From assembly GCA_020633895.1 (NCBI GenBank), contig JACKCT010000012.1, forward strand, positions 62,001-126,000: DNA of 64,000 bases, in the 5' to 3' direction. Of this stretch, positions 1 to 7,042 are shown in pieces. Position 1 is the stretch's first letter; every line of letters begins with the position of its first letter. This DNA comes from Deltaproteobacteria bacterium. Lineage in GTDB: Bacteria; Lernaellota; Lernaellaia; JACKCT01. Under the pieces are notes generated by a model. The model saw only the letters and a program-made list of their open reading frames with translations. It had not been told where the DNA came from and made no database searches. A program made the position numbers and the translations under genes.

Positions 1-1
1 G

Positions 2-886
2 GGCATCGTGAATATCAGCGTGGTGCCGGGCACCTCCAAGCGCGTCGCGTCCTTTCTGGACTTGACCGACCAGAAGCGCGCCGAGGCCCAGATGTTCCGC
101 GCCGAAAAGCTCGCGGCCCTGGGCCAGATCAGCGCGGGCATCGCCCACGAGATCAACAACCCGAACAACTTCATCTACTTCAACCTGCCGATCCTCAAGC
201 GCTATATCTCCGCGATTCAGCCGTTTCTGGACGCCGAGGCCGAGCGCAATCCCGATCTGAAGGTTCTGAACATGCCCTATGCCGAGTTCATCGCCGACCT
301 GGACAAGCTGATCGGCAACATGAAACACGGCTCGGAACGCATCAACGGCATCGTCTCCGAACTGAAGAACTACATCCGCAGCCACGACGCCGAGCAAAAA
401 TCGCCCAAGCCCCTCAACGAGGTCATCGACAACGTCCTGACGCTGGCCGGCAAGCAGGTCGGAACGTCGGTGCGTCACCTGGATGTGGACGTGGAGCCGG
501 ATCTGCCCTTGGTGCGCATGAATTCGGGCAAGATCGAGCAGGTGCTCATCAACCTGCTGGTCAACGCGGCCCAGGCCTCGGACAAGGAAGACTCCCGCGT
601 CTCCTTGCGGGTTTGGAATTCGACCGATCGGCCGGGGTTTGTCGCGATCGAGGTGGAAGACAACGGTCACGGCATCCCGCCGGATATTTTGGGGCAGATT
701 TTCGATCCGTTCTTCACCACCAAGGGCCGGGAATCGGGGACAGGTCTTGGCTTGGCCATCTCGCAGCGTATTATTGAAGAACACGGGGGCGAAATTCGGG
801 TGGCCAGCACGCCGGGCGTCGGCACCCGATTTACCGTGATGCTACCCAATGTTTCGGCCAACGTTTCGGAAAGCGATTCGGCATGA
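2..886 (+). CDS. Sensor histidine kinase, 5'-truncated by the window edge
   Basis: The reading frame is open to the left edge; a GTG lies at 8, but the first residues look like the end of a PAS/PAC domain followed by the usual DLTDQKRAE linker, so the true start lies outside. A HisKA dimerisation region follows, with H-box GIAHEINNP (His at about residue 47 from the GTG), then an HATPase_c domain with N, G1 (DNGHGIP), F (FDPFFTTK) and G2 (GTGLGLA) boxes. The protein should autophosphorylate and pass phosphate to a response regulator. Its stop overlaps the start of the sigma-54 regulator at 883 (ATGA), so the two are almost certainly a cognate, translationally coupled NtrB/NtrC-like pair. The input signal cannot be judged because the N terminus is missing. 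Confidence 0.93.
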   Translation, partial: GIVNISVVPGTSKRVASFLDLTDQKRAEAQMFRAEKLAALGQISAGIAHEINNPNNFIYFNLPILKRYISAIQPFLDAEAERNPDLKVLNMPYAEFIADLDKLIGNMKHGSERINGIVSELKNYIRSHDAEQKSPKPLNEVIDNVLTLAGKQVGTSVRHLDVDVEPDLPLVRMNSGKIEQVLINLLVNAAQASDKEDSRVSLRVWNSTDRPGFVAIEVEDNGHGIPPDILGQIFDPFFTTKGRESGTGLGLAISQRIIEEHGGEIRVASTPGVGTRFTVMLPNVSANVSESDSA

Positions 887-2241
887 CGTCCATTCTCATG
901 GTCGACGACGAACAGGACTTTCTCGACAGCATCAAACGCATGCTGCGCATCGAGGGGTACGACGAGTTGACGGCCATGGCCGACCCGACGCGCGTCGAGG
1001 CCCTGATGGCCGACACGAAATTCGACGTGGCGTTTCTGGACATCACCATGCCCGGCATGGACGGCCTCGAACTGCTCCGACGCATCAAGGAACGCTCGCC
1101 GGAAACCGAGTGCGTGATGCTTACGGCCCACGACTCCATCGAACTGGTTATCAAGGCGATCAAGATGGGCGCCTATGACTATCTGCTCAAGCCCGTCAGT
1201 CCCGAGCAGCTCACGCACGTTCTCGACCGCGCCCTGGAACGCAAGCGCTTGCTGGCGTCGCTGCTGCTGCGTTCGGAGCAGGCGTTCGAAAAGATGCTCG
1301 ACCACCCCGAAGCCTTCGGGGACATCGTCACCAACAACAAAGCGATGCTGCGTCTGCTGCATGAAGCGGAGTTGCACGCGGTTTCGGATATTCCGGTGTT
1401 GATTACCGGTGAAACCGGCGCGGGCAAGGAGGTGCTAGCCCAGGCGATCCATAAAGCCAGCCGTCGCGCCGCCGGGCCGATGGTGGCGGTCAATATGCTG
1501 GCCCTCTCGCCGACGTTGTTCGAATCGGAATTCTTCGGCCACGCCAAGGGCTCGTTCACCGGAGCGGATCGAGAAAAGGCGGGGTACCTGTCCAAGGCCC
1601 GGGGCGGCACGCTCTTCCTGGACGAAATCGGCGATCTGTCCCTGGAGATCCAAGGCAAGCTCCTGCGCATCCTGCAGGAAGGCGAGTTCGTTCCCGTCGG
1701 CAAGACGCAGCCCGAGAAGGCGGACGTGCGTATCATCGCGGCGACGAATCAGGATCTGGCCAAGCTCGTCGCCCAGCGCAAATTCCGCAAGGATCTGTTC
1801 TATCGCCTTCAGTTCGCCCATCTGGACCTGCCGCCGCTGCGTTCGCGGCGCGAGGATATCCCGCTTCTGGCCACGCAGTTCCTGCGCCAATCCACCCATC
1901 CGGAGGCGACAATCTCGGAAGAAGGATTGGACGTGCTGGCGGCCCACGACTGGCCGGGCAATGTGCGCGAACTCAAAGGCACCCTGGAGGCGGCGGCGAA
2001 TCTGGCATCGGGCAAGGTCATCAAGCCGGAGCATCTGCGATTGCCCGAAGCCAAGGCGCGCTCGCGACAGGTGCAGACGGACGCCGACGACCGGAAACTG
2101 CGCCCGTTGGCCGATGTGGAACGCGAGCACATCGTCGCGGTCTACCGAGCCGTCGGGAATAACAAGAGCCAAGCGGCGCGCGTCCTGGGCATCGGCCTGC
2201 AAACGCTCATCCGACGCCTGAAATCTTATCGCATCCCCTAA
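883..2241 (+). CDS. Sigma-54-dependent response regulator (NtrC family)
   Basis: This 452-residue protein has the full NtrC layout. The N-terminal receiver has acidic pocket DD at 8-9 and phosphoacceptor Asp53 in FLDITMPG. The central AAA+ domain has Walker A GETGAGK (about 176-182), a sigma-54 contact loop GSFTGA (223-228; Ser replaces the commoner Ala of GAFTGA) and Walker B LFLDEIG (about 244-250). A Fis-type helix-turn-helix ends the protein (ARVLGIGLQTLIRRL). It should activate RNA polymerase-sigma54 when phosphorylated. The ATG overlaps the stop of the upstream kinase by 4 bp. A good -24/-12 promoter about 215 bp downstream is an obvious candidate target. Confidence 0.96.
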   Translation: MTSILMVDDEQDFLDSIKRMLRIEGYDELTAMADPTRVEALMADTKFDVAFLDITMPGMDGLELLRRIKERSPETECVMLTAHDSIELVIKAIKMGAYDYLLKPVSPEQLTHVLDRALERKRLLASLLLRSEQAFEKMLDHPEAFGDIVTNNKAMLRLLHEAELHAVSDIPVLITGETGAGKEVLAQAIHKASRRAAGPMVAVNMLALSPTLFESEFFGHAKGSFTGADREKAGYLSKARGGTLFLDEIGDLSLEIQGKLLRILQEGEFVPVGKTQPEKADVRIIAATNQDLAKLVAQRKFRKDLFYRLQFAHLDLPPLRSRREDIPLLATQFLRQSTHPEATISEEGLDVLAAHDWPGNVRELKGTLEAAANLASGKVIKPEHLRLPEAKARSRQVQTDADDRKLRPLADVEREHIVAVYRAVGNNKSQAARVLGIGLQTLIRRLKSYRIP

Positions 2242-2296
2242 GGCTCTCGGCGGCCCTCTCCGGCTTGACCAAAATCAACAAACGCCCCCGATTCCA

Positions 2297-2315
2297 CCAT
2301 CTTGGTACAACATGG
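2297..2315. promoter_or_regulatory. Candidate enhancer (UAS) dyad for the sigma-54 regulator
   Basis: A 19-bp near-perfect dyad reads CCATCTTGGTACAACATGG; seven of the eight outer base pairs are symmetric (CCAT-n-TTG-nnn-CAA-n-ATGG). Its centre lies about 177 bp upstream of the predicted start of the sigma-54 promoter, within the usual range for NtrC-type enhancers. A degenerate copy sharing CCA-nn-TTGGTA lies at 2359-2369, 62 bp (about six helical turns) downstream. Binding by the adjacent regulator is inferred from position and symmetry. Confidence 0.4.
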
Positions 2316-2456
2316 ACGATTTCCCTGAAATCTTCCGATGTTGCTGCCCCGCCCTATGCCAATTTGGTAAAGCCCTGACTTTCCTGACATTCTCAGTCGG
2401 ACCGGCCAATGGCTATATCCTATTGATATTACGTCGTTATTTCGCTGTCCACTTTT

Positions 2457-2472
2457 TGGCATGGCGGTTGCT
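2457..2472 (+). promoter_or_regulatory. Sigma-54 (-24/-12) promoter
   Basis: The sequence TGGCATG-GCGG-TTGCT matches the sigma-54 consensus TGGCACG-N4-TTGCW with one mismatch. The invariant GG (2458-2459) and GC (2470-2471) are exactly 12 bp apart, predicting transcription start near 2483. It is the only strong -24/-12 match noticed between genes in this window, and it lies just downstream of a sigma-54 activator gene and 42 bp before the ATG at 2514. Confidence 0.8.
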
Positions 2473-2513
2473 TTATTACCGCGCAGACACAGAAAGAGCG
2501 CGGAGGCGTCGCC

Positions 2514-2744
2514 ATGTTGAGCAAAGAAGCGATCGAAAACCTCCAATTCGCGTTCTTCGCTTTCGCAATCATGCTCTTTCTGTTTGCCCGGGTCGCCGGC
2601 ACATCGGCGTGGTTCGATGTGAACGAGGCGAAAACGACGCCGGCCGTCATGCTGGCGACGTCGGAGGCGCACAGCGCCCCCGCCTCACCGGCGAACCCGA
2701 TAGATCTTTCAACGAAAACCCCGGACGCCGTCGCGGTTCGGTAG
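2514..2744 (+). CDS. Small single-pass membrane protein of unknown function
   Basis: This 76-residue protein has one strongly hydrophobic segment (about residues 10-28, rich in Phe, Leu and Ala) and a short Ala/Ser/Pro/Thr-rich tail; no family is recognised. A Shine-Dalgarno-like GGAGG at 2502-2506 precedes the ATG. It is the first gene behind the sigma-54 promoter, and its stop TAG overlaps the ribosome-binding site of the receiver-domain gene at 2755, so the two are probably co-transcribed and coupled. Its place in a signalling operon suggests a membrane adaptor or localisation role, but that is inference only. Confidence 0.7.
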   Translation: MLSKEAIENLQFAFFAFAIMLFLFARVAGTSAWFDVNEAKTTPAVMLATSEAHSAPASPANPIDLSTKTPDAVAVR

Positions 2745-2754
2745 GAGAACTCTG

Positions 2755-3204
2755 GTGGCGCACCGGGAAACGGATTTTCAGATGCAAAACAATAAGGCGA
2801 ACAGCGGTTCGTTCGCCCTGAACGACACTTTGGAAAAGAAACTCAAAGTCCTGGTCGTGGACGATGAGCCGATCCAACTCGAGACGATTCGTCGCGGGCT
2901 GCTGCTCAACGATTTCGACTGCGTCACGGCCAGGGACGCCTGCACGGCGCTCAAGATTCTCGAAGGCGCCGAGGGCGGGAGCTTCGACGTGCTGCTCACG
3001 GACATGAATATGCCCGGCGATTGCGGCGGCGATCTCTACGAACAGGCGCGGCGGGTGCGTCCCGACCTGCCGGTGGTGATGATCACCGGTCTGGCCTGGA
3101 CCCCGGCCATCGAATCCCTGCGGCAAATGGGCTTGCCGATCGTCCAAAAGCCCTTCGACCCGGACGAGCTGGTTCGGGCACTCAAGGAAGTCGCTTCCGC
3201 TTAA
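2755..3204 (+). CDS. Stand-alone receiver-domain response regulator
   Basis: This 149-residue protein has an N-terminal extension of about 28 residues and then a single CheY-like receiver: acidic pair DD at 36-37, phosphoacceptor Asp83 in LLTDMNMPG, conserved Thr in MITG and Lys in QKPFDP. No output domain follows, so it acts by protein contact or as a phosphate sink. The GTG at 2755 is preferred to the ATG at 2782 because GGAGA (2744-2748) sits at proper distance and overlaps the preceding stop. Expression probably depends on the sigma-54 promoter at 2457, which would put it under control of the upstream two-component pair. Confidence 0.9.
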   Translation: MAHRETDFQMQNNKANSGSFALNDTLEKKLKVLVVDDEPIQLETIRRGLLLNDFDCVTARDACTALKILEGAEGGSFDVLLTDMNMPGDCGGDLYEQARRVRPDLPVVMITGLAWTPAIESLRQMGLPIVQKPFDPDELVRALKEVASA

Positions 3205-3274
3205 GCGGGAGATAAAACACGGCAGGTCGACTTACCAACGACCCCACCTAAAATTTCCGCTACGTAACCCTCCT

Positions 3275-3318
3275 AAGACTTCACCAGTCTTTCAAGCCCG
3301 GGGAGCCTGACTCCCCGG
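3275..3318 (+). terminator. Two hairpins after the receiver gene, possible terminator
   Basis: AAGACT / AGTCTT (3275-3291, 5-nt loop) is followed by a stronger GC stem CCGGGGAG / CTCCCCGG (3298-3318, loop CCTGA). Neither has a clear T run, so rho-independent termination is uncertain. Position at the end of a transcription unit supports a 3'-end role. Nothing else is recognised in the 207-bp gap 3205-3411. Confidence 0.4.
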
Positions 3319-3411
3319 CGCCACCTGCCGTTTGCGCCGATGAACGCGCGAACGGGTCGATTCTCCGATCAATCTGGTCAGCGGCGACGCCCGTCCCTAT
3401 GATGGCGCGCC

Positions 3412-4737
3412 ATGTCCGACGCCGTCTCCCAGCCTGAACCGCCCTTTCGCGCCCGTCTGCTGCGCCTGGCGGCGATCAACGCCCTTTCCAATCTGATGGT
3501 GCCGCTGGCGGGCATGGTGGACACGGCCTTTCTCGGCCACCTGCCTCAGATCCGCCACCTGGCGGGGGTCGGGCTGGCGGCGATTCTCTTTGACTACGTC
3601 TACTGGACCTTCGGCTTCCTGCGCATGGGCACCACCGGCGTCACCGCCCAGGCCCACGGACGCCGGGATCGCGAGGAAGTCGTCCTGACGCTCCTGCGCG
3701 CGTGCATGATGTCGGTGGGCATCGGTCTGACGATCTGGCTGGCGCAAGAACCGCTTCGCGAAATCGGCTTTTCGATCCTGAGCGGAACGCAGACCGTGGA
3801 AGCCGCCGGCCGGGAATATTGGAACGGACGCATCCTCGCCGCGCCGTTCACGCTGACGAACTTCGTGCTCATCGGCTGGTTCCTGGGCCGGGAGCAAAGC
3901 GGCCGCGTACTCGTGCTTTCCGCGGTCGGCGGATTCGGCAACATCGTGCTCGACTACCTCCTGATCGTCCGCCTGGGCATGAGCAGCTACGGCGCGGGAT
4001 TGGCGACGGCCATGTCCCAGATGGCGATGTTCGTCGTGGGTTTGAGTTTCACCGTCGGCGAATGGCGGATCGCGCGCAAAGTCGCCCGACGCACTTTCGA
4101 CGCCCAGGCCCTGCGCCGCCTTTTGGCTCTCAACCGGGATTTGATGATCCGCACGCTCGCGCTGATCACGACACTGTCGGTTTTCACCAACACCAGCAGC
4201 GTGCTGGGCACGGCGTTCCTGGCGGCGACGACGATCCTGGAACGGGTCATCACCATGGCGTCGTATTTCATCGACGGCGTCGCCTTCGCGGTCGAAACGC
4301 TGGCGGGGATTTTCGAAAGCGAGGGCAGAGACAAGTCGCCGCTGCTGCGTTTCGCCATGGGCACGGGCATCGCGGCGGGCGTGACCTTCGCCCTGGCGTT
4401 CGCCGTCTTTCCGACGACGCTCTTTGCCCTGCTCACCGATCACGCCGACGTGTTGGCGATTATCTACCGCCACGTCTGGTGGCTGCTGCCGACGCTCTTT
4501 TTCGGGGCGGCGGCGTACGTGCTGGACGGCTATTTCATCGGCCTGACCAAGGGAGCGTGGCTGCGAAAATCGATGGTCACGTCGGCTCTTCTGGGCGCCG
4601 CGCCGGTGACGATCGTCGCGTACCTCATGCGTTCGACGCACCTGCTCTGGGTCGGCCTGGTGATGTTCATGGTCATGCGCGCTTGGACGCTGTGGCGTTT
4701 GGTGCCGCGGACGTTGAATCAATCGCCCATGGAATAA
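3412..4737 (+). CDS. MATE family efflux transporter, DinF-like
   Basis: This 441-residue polytopic inner-membrane protein has about 12 hydrophobic segments. Its N terminus (ALSNLMVPLAGMVDTAFLGHL) and the MGTTGVTAQAHGR stretch are characteristic of the DinF branch of the MATE family; the two-bundle internal repeat is visible as a second MIRTL...FLAATTILE segment about 240 residues later. MATE proteins export organic cations or drugs in exchange for Na+ or H+. The length is normal. It stands alone, and no nearby gene suggests a specific substrate. Confidence 0.92.
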   Translation: MSDAVSQPEPPFRARLLRLAAINALSNLMVPLAGMVDTAFLGHLPQIRHLAGVGLAAILFDYVYWTFGFLRMGTTGVTAQAHGRRDREEVVLTLLRACMMSVGIGLTIWLAQEPLREIGFSILSGTQTVEAAGREYWNGRILAAPFTLTNFVLIGWFLGREQSGRVLVLSAVGGFGNIVLDYLLIVRLGMSSYGAGLATAMSQMAMFVVGLSFTVGEWRIARKVARRTFDAQALRRLLALNRDLMIRTLALITTLSVFTNTSSVLGTAFLAATTILERVITMASYFIDGVAFAVETLAGIFESEGRDKSPLLRFAMGTGIAAGVTFALAFAVFPTTLFALLTDHADVLAIIYRHVWWLLPTLFFGAAAYVLDGYFIGLTKGAWLRKSMVTSALLGAAPVTIVAYLMRSTHLLWVGLVMFMVMRAWTLWRLVPRTLNQSPME

Positions 4738-4742
4738 GGTTT

Positions 4743-4823
4743 GTCATCCCGAACGGAGTGAGGGATCTCTCATCCGACGATCTTAACAACGGACGAGAGG
4801 TTCTTCGCTTCGCTCAGAATGAC
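4743..4823. repeat. 81-bp imperfect palindromic element between convergent genes
   Basis: The left arm (4743-4776, beginning GTCATCCCGAACG) and right arm (4790-4823, ending CGCTCAGAATGAC) are inverted copies around a 13-nt loop. By hand alignment 25 of 34 positions pair, and all nine mismatches are transitions of the kind that keep a G-U pair on one RNA strand. The ends resemble a dispersed palindromic element seen between genes in many bacteria. It lies between the 3' ends of the MATE and LmbE-like genes and could act as a bidirectional terminator. Confidence 0.7.
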
Positions 4824-4869
4824 ATTCCTCCTATTTGGAAGAACGCACTTTCGCACCGCGACGCCGCCA

Positions 4870-5778
4870 CTAATCCTTGCGCCAGATGCTCCGTGCCGGT
4901 TCCATCGGATCCTTGACCTCGGTGAAGGGATCGACCTTGTAGAGATAGGTCTTCCACATGCCGCTGGTGACCAGGCGCATGCCGGTCATGTCGGCGTTTT
5001 GCGAATGGTGGGGCTTGGTGTTTTCGATGGCGTAGCGCTGGCAGGTCATCGTGCCGTCGGACTCGCAGATCTGCACGTTCTTGAAATTCTCGTTGGGAAT
5101 CTCCGGGTCGTCCATGCCGATCATCCGGGACAGGCCGATCTTGTTGAGGACGTAATACGCGTTGGGCACCCGGTACGCCTCGCCGGGAATCGACGCGCTC
5201 CCGTCGGCCGCCATGCGTACCCCGGCCATGGCGAATCGGCACGCGAGTTGGTGCTCCGGATGGCCGGTGCCGCCGTGATCGGGCGAGAGGGCGAGGATCA
5301 CCGTCGGCTTGAACTTGCGAATCGCGGCGGCGATCTTCGGCGTCGGGTCGCCCTGCTCCATCCAGACCTTGGCGATCTCGTGGCGGTCCGGGATGGACTC
5401 CACCGGCAGCGGCGCGTTGAAATAATACTCGTGCTGCAACGTGGCGCCGTAGAGGCGCGCGACCTCGGCCAGCTCCTTGCCGCGAACCGTCGGCAGATCC
5501 GGATTGCATCCGCCGGGGATGTGGCAGGCGCCGCCGTCGCCGTGCGTGAGAACGAAGAAGTACAACTCGCCGCCGGCTTTGTACGCCGTCTTGGCCAGGA
5601 TGGACCCGGCGAAGGACTCGTCATCCGGATGGGCGGCCACCCACATCACCCGCTGAGGCGTCTCCAACATCTCGTCGAGAAACAACCCCTCGTGGGGCTG
5701 CATCTTCGCCGCGCACGCGCTCGTCATCGCCATCGTCAACATCACAACGCACCAAGCCGCCCACCGCCGAATCGTCAT
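4870..5778 (-). CDS. PIG-L/LmbE-type deacetylase, predicted exported lipoprotein
   Basis: The N terminus MTIRRWAAWCVVMLTMAMTS then Ala-Cys22 looks like a lipoprotein signal, although the -3 residue is Thr rather than the usual Leu. The mature part begins with the zinc-binding AHPDDE motif (His50 to Glu54) and carries a second metal motif GHPEH, both hallmarks of the N-acetylglucosaminyl-phosphatidylinositol deacetylase / LmbE fold. The family removes acetyl groups from GlcNAc conjugates; the substrate here is unknown. The frame extends upstream, but the ATG at 5778 overlaps the stop of the DUF1475 gene (ATGA), which decides the start. It is last in the rhomboid-DUF1475-LmbE operon. Confidence 0.88.
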   Translation of the reverse strand: MTIRRWAAWCVVMLTMAMTSACAAKMQPHEGLFLDEMLETPQRVMWVAAHPDDESFAGSILAKTAYKAGGELYFFVLTHGDGGACHIPGGCNPDLPTVRGKELAEVARLYGATLQHEYYFNAPLPVESIPDRHEIAKVWMEQGDPTPKIAAAIRKFKPTVILALSPDHGGTGHPEHQLACRFAMAGVRMAADGSASIPGEAYRVPNAYYVLNKIGLSRMIGMDDPEIPNENFKNVQICESDGTMTCQRYAIENTKPHHSQNADMTGMRLVTSGMWKTYLYKVDPFTEVKDPMEPARSIWRKD

Positions 5779-6119
5779 GCCGTCACCCTCTTGGTCAGAA
5801 GCTCGGCGACACCTTCGCCGGGCTTGATCTTGAATGTTTGAATCAACAGATACGTCGCCATCGCGAAGTTGCCGAGGGTGACAATAAGCGCCAGCCAGAC
5901 CAACCGTGCGATCCACGACGTTTCCTTATAGGCGAGCCAGGCCCAAAAGGTCAAAAAGGCGAAATAGGTGTCGAACAGGGTGGTGACGAACCAGGGCTCG
6001 TCCAGCAACCGGGAACCGGCGGAAAAGACGCTTTCGTCCAGCGACGCGGTCACGGTGGCCCAGAGCATTCCGGCGAAAACGACCCCGACAAAGATGCGAA
6101 TGCGCGTGATTCCCGACAT
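5775..6119 (-). CDS. DUF1475-like membrane protein
   Basis: This 114-residue protein has three or four transmembrane helices. The sequence (RIFVGVVFAGMLWATVTASL, then DEPWFVTTLFDTYFAFLTFWAWLAYKE) fits the DUF1475 family of small membrane proteins with no assigned function. AAGGAG stands six bases before the ATG. The stop overlaps the start of the LmbE-like gene, and the rhomboid gene ends 33 bp upstream, so it is the middle gene of a three-gene minus-strand operon. Confidence 0.85.
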   Translation of the reverse strand: MSGITRIRIFVGVVFAGMLWATVTASLDESVFSAGSRLLDEPWFVTTLFDTYFAFLTFWAWLAYKETSWIARLVWLALIVTLGNFAMATYLLIQTFKIKPGEGVAELLTKRVTA

Positions 6120-6152
6120 GGCGTCTCCTTTCGCAAAATGGCGAAGAAGACT

Positions 6153-6803
6153 TTAGCGGGTGCGCCGATCGTCGGCCAAGAGTCGGGCGGCCAGAATGCC
6201 TCCGATGAAGCCGAACAGGTGGCCTTCCCAACTGACACCGTCCCGGATCGGCAGGACGCCCCAGAGCATACCGCCGTAAAGCACGCCGACCAGGATGGAC
6301 AAAAACATCGCCCCGGCGCTGCGTTCGAAGTATCCGCGCAGGAGCAGAAATCCCAGATAGCCGAAGACCACGCCCGACGCGCCGATGTGCACCGAACCGG
6401 CCCGCCCGAAGATCCAGATCCCCAGGCCGGAGACGATCGTCACCAGCACCGTCACCGCCCAGAAATCCTTGGGCCGACGCACCGTCACCAACCAGCCGAG
6501 CGAAACGAACGGGATGGTGTTGGCGATCAGATGGCTTAGGTTCCCGTGCAGAAACGGGCACAGAGGGATGCCGATCAGACCGAGAGGCGTGCGCGGTCGA
6601 ATGCCCAGGGCGTTGAGGCCTTGGCCCAGAAGCAGGATGTCGATCAACTCGAAGATCCACATCCACATCGCCAATCGCAATACCGTCGCCAAAGGCCTCT
6701 CCACCGGTTGACCGAGCATGCCCGACGCGCCGGCCAGCCTTACGCGCCGCCACGTGGTCGCGGAATAATCAGAATAACCGAATGTCGGGTTATTTCGCGT
6801 CAT
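6153..6803 (-). CDS. Rhomboid family intramembrane serine protease
   Basis: This 216-residue polytopic protein has the rhomboid catalytic set: the oxyanion region HGNLSHLIAN (Asn95), nucleophile Ser143 in GASG, and catalytic His195 in WEGHLFG. About six hydrophobic segments match the basic bacterial GlpG-like core. Such enzymes cleave transmembrane substrates within the inner membrane. The start is uncertain, as no good ribosome-binding site precedes the ATG at 6803; an internal ATG at 6722 is possible. It leads the operon with DUF1475 and the LmbE-like lipoprotein. A 239-bp divergent intergenic region separates it from the hybrid kinase. Confidence 0.92.
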   Translation of the reverse strand: MTRNNPTFGYSDYSATTWRRVRLAGASGMLGQPVERPLATVLRLAMWMWIFELIDILLLGQGLNALGIRPRTPLGLIGIPLCPFLHGNLSHLIANTIPFVSLGWLVTVRRPKDFWAVTVLVTIVSGLGIWIFGRAGSVHIGASGVVFGYLGFLLLRGYFERSAGAMFLSILVGVLYGGMLWGVLPIRDGVSWEGHLFGFIGGILAARLLADDRRTR

Positions 6804-7042
6804 GTCGTCACGCTAGTCCAACGTCCCATCAAGGGGAAAGGAACATTTTCCGAAAAAATTATCCAGACCGATTTTTCCATATCGGTGCCGGCCGGGGCCG
6901 AAACGAAATTTTCGTCGCGATATCGATTCTTTATCGCACTTGGCCGTCGGATCGGGTATAAGGAAATAACTGTCGGGACGGCTCGGCCGCCCGACGATTG
7001 GCTCATGCACCCTGATGAAAAAATTTGCCTTGAGAGCACGAT

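Noticed and set aside
3397-4722. A 441-codon minus-strand frame exactly opposite the MATE gene
   Set aside because: It is Arg/His/Gln-rich low-complexity sequence and lies wholly over a clear membrane transporter.
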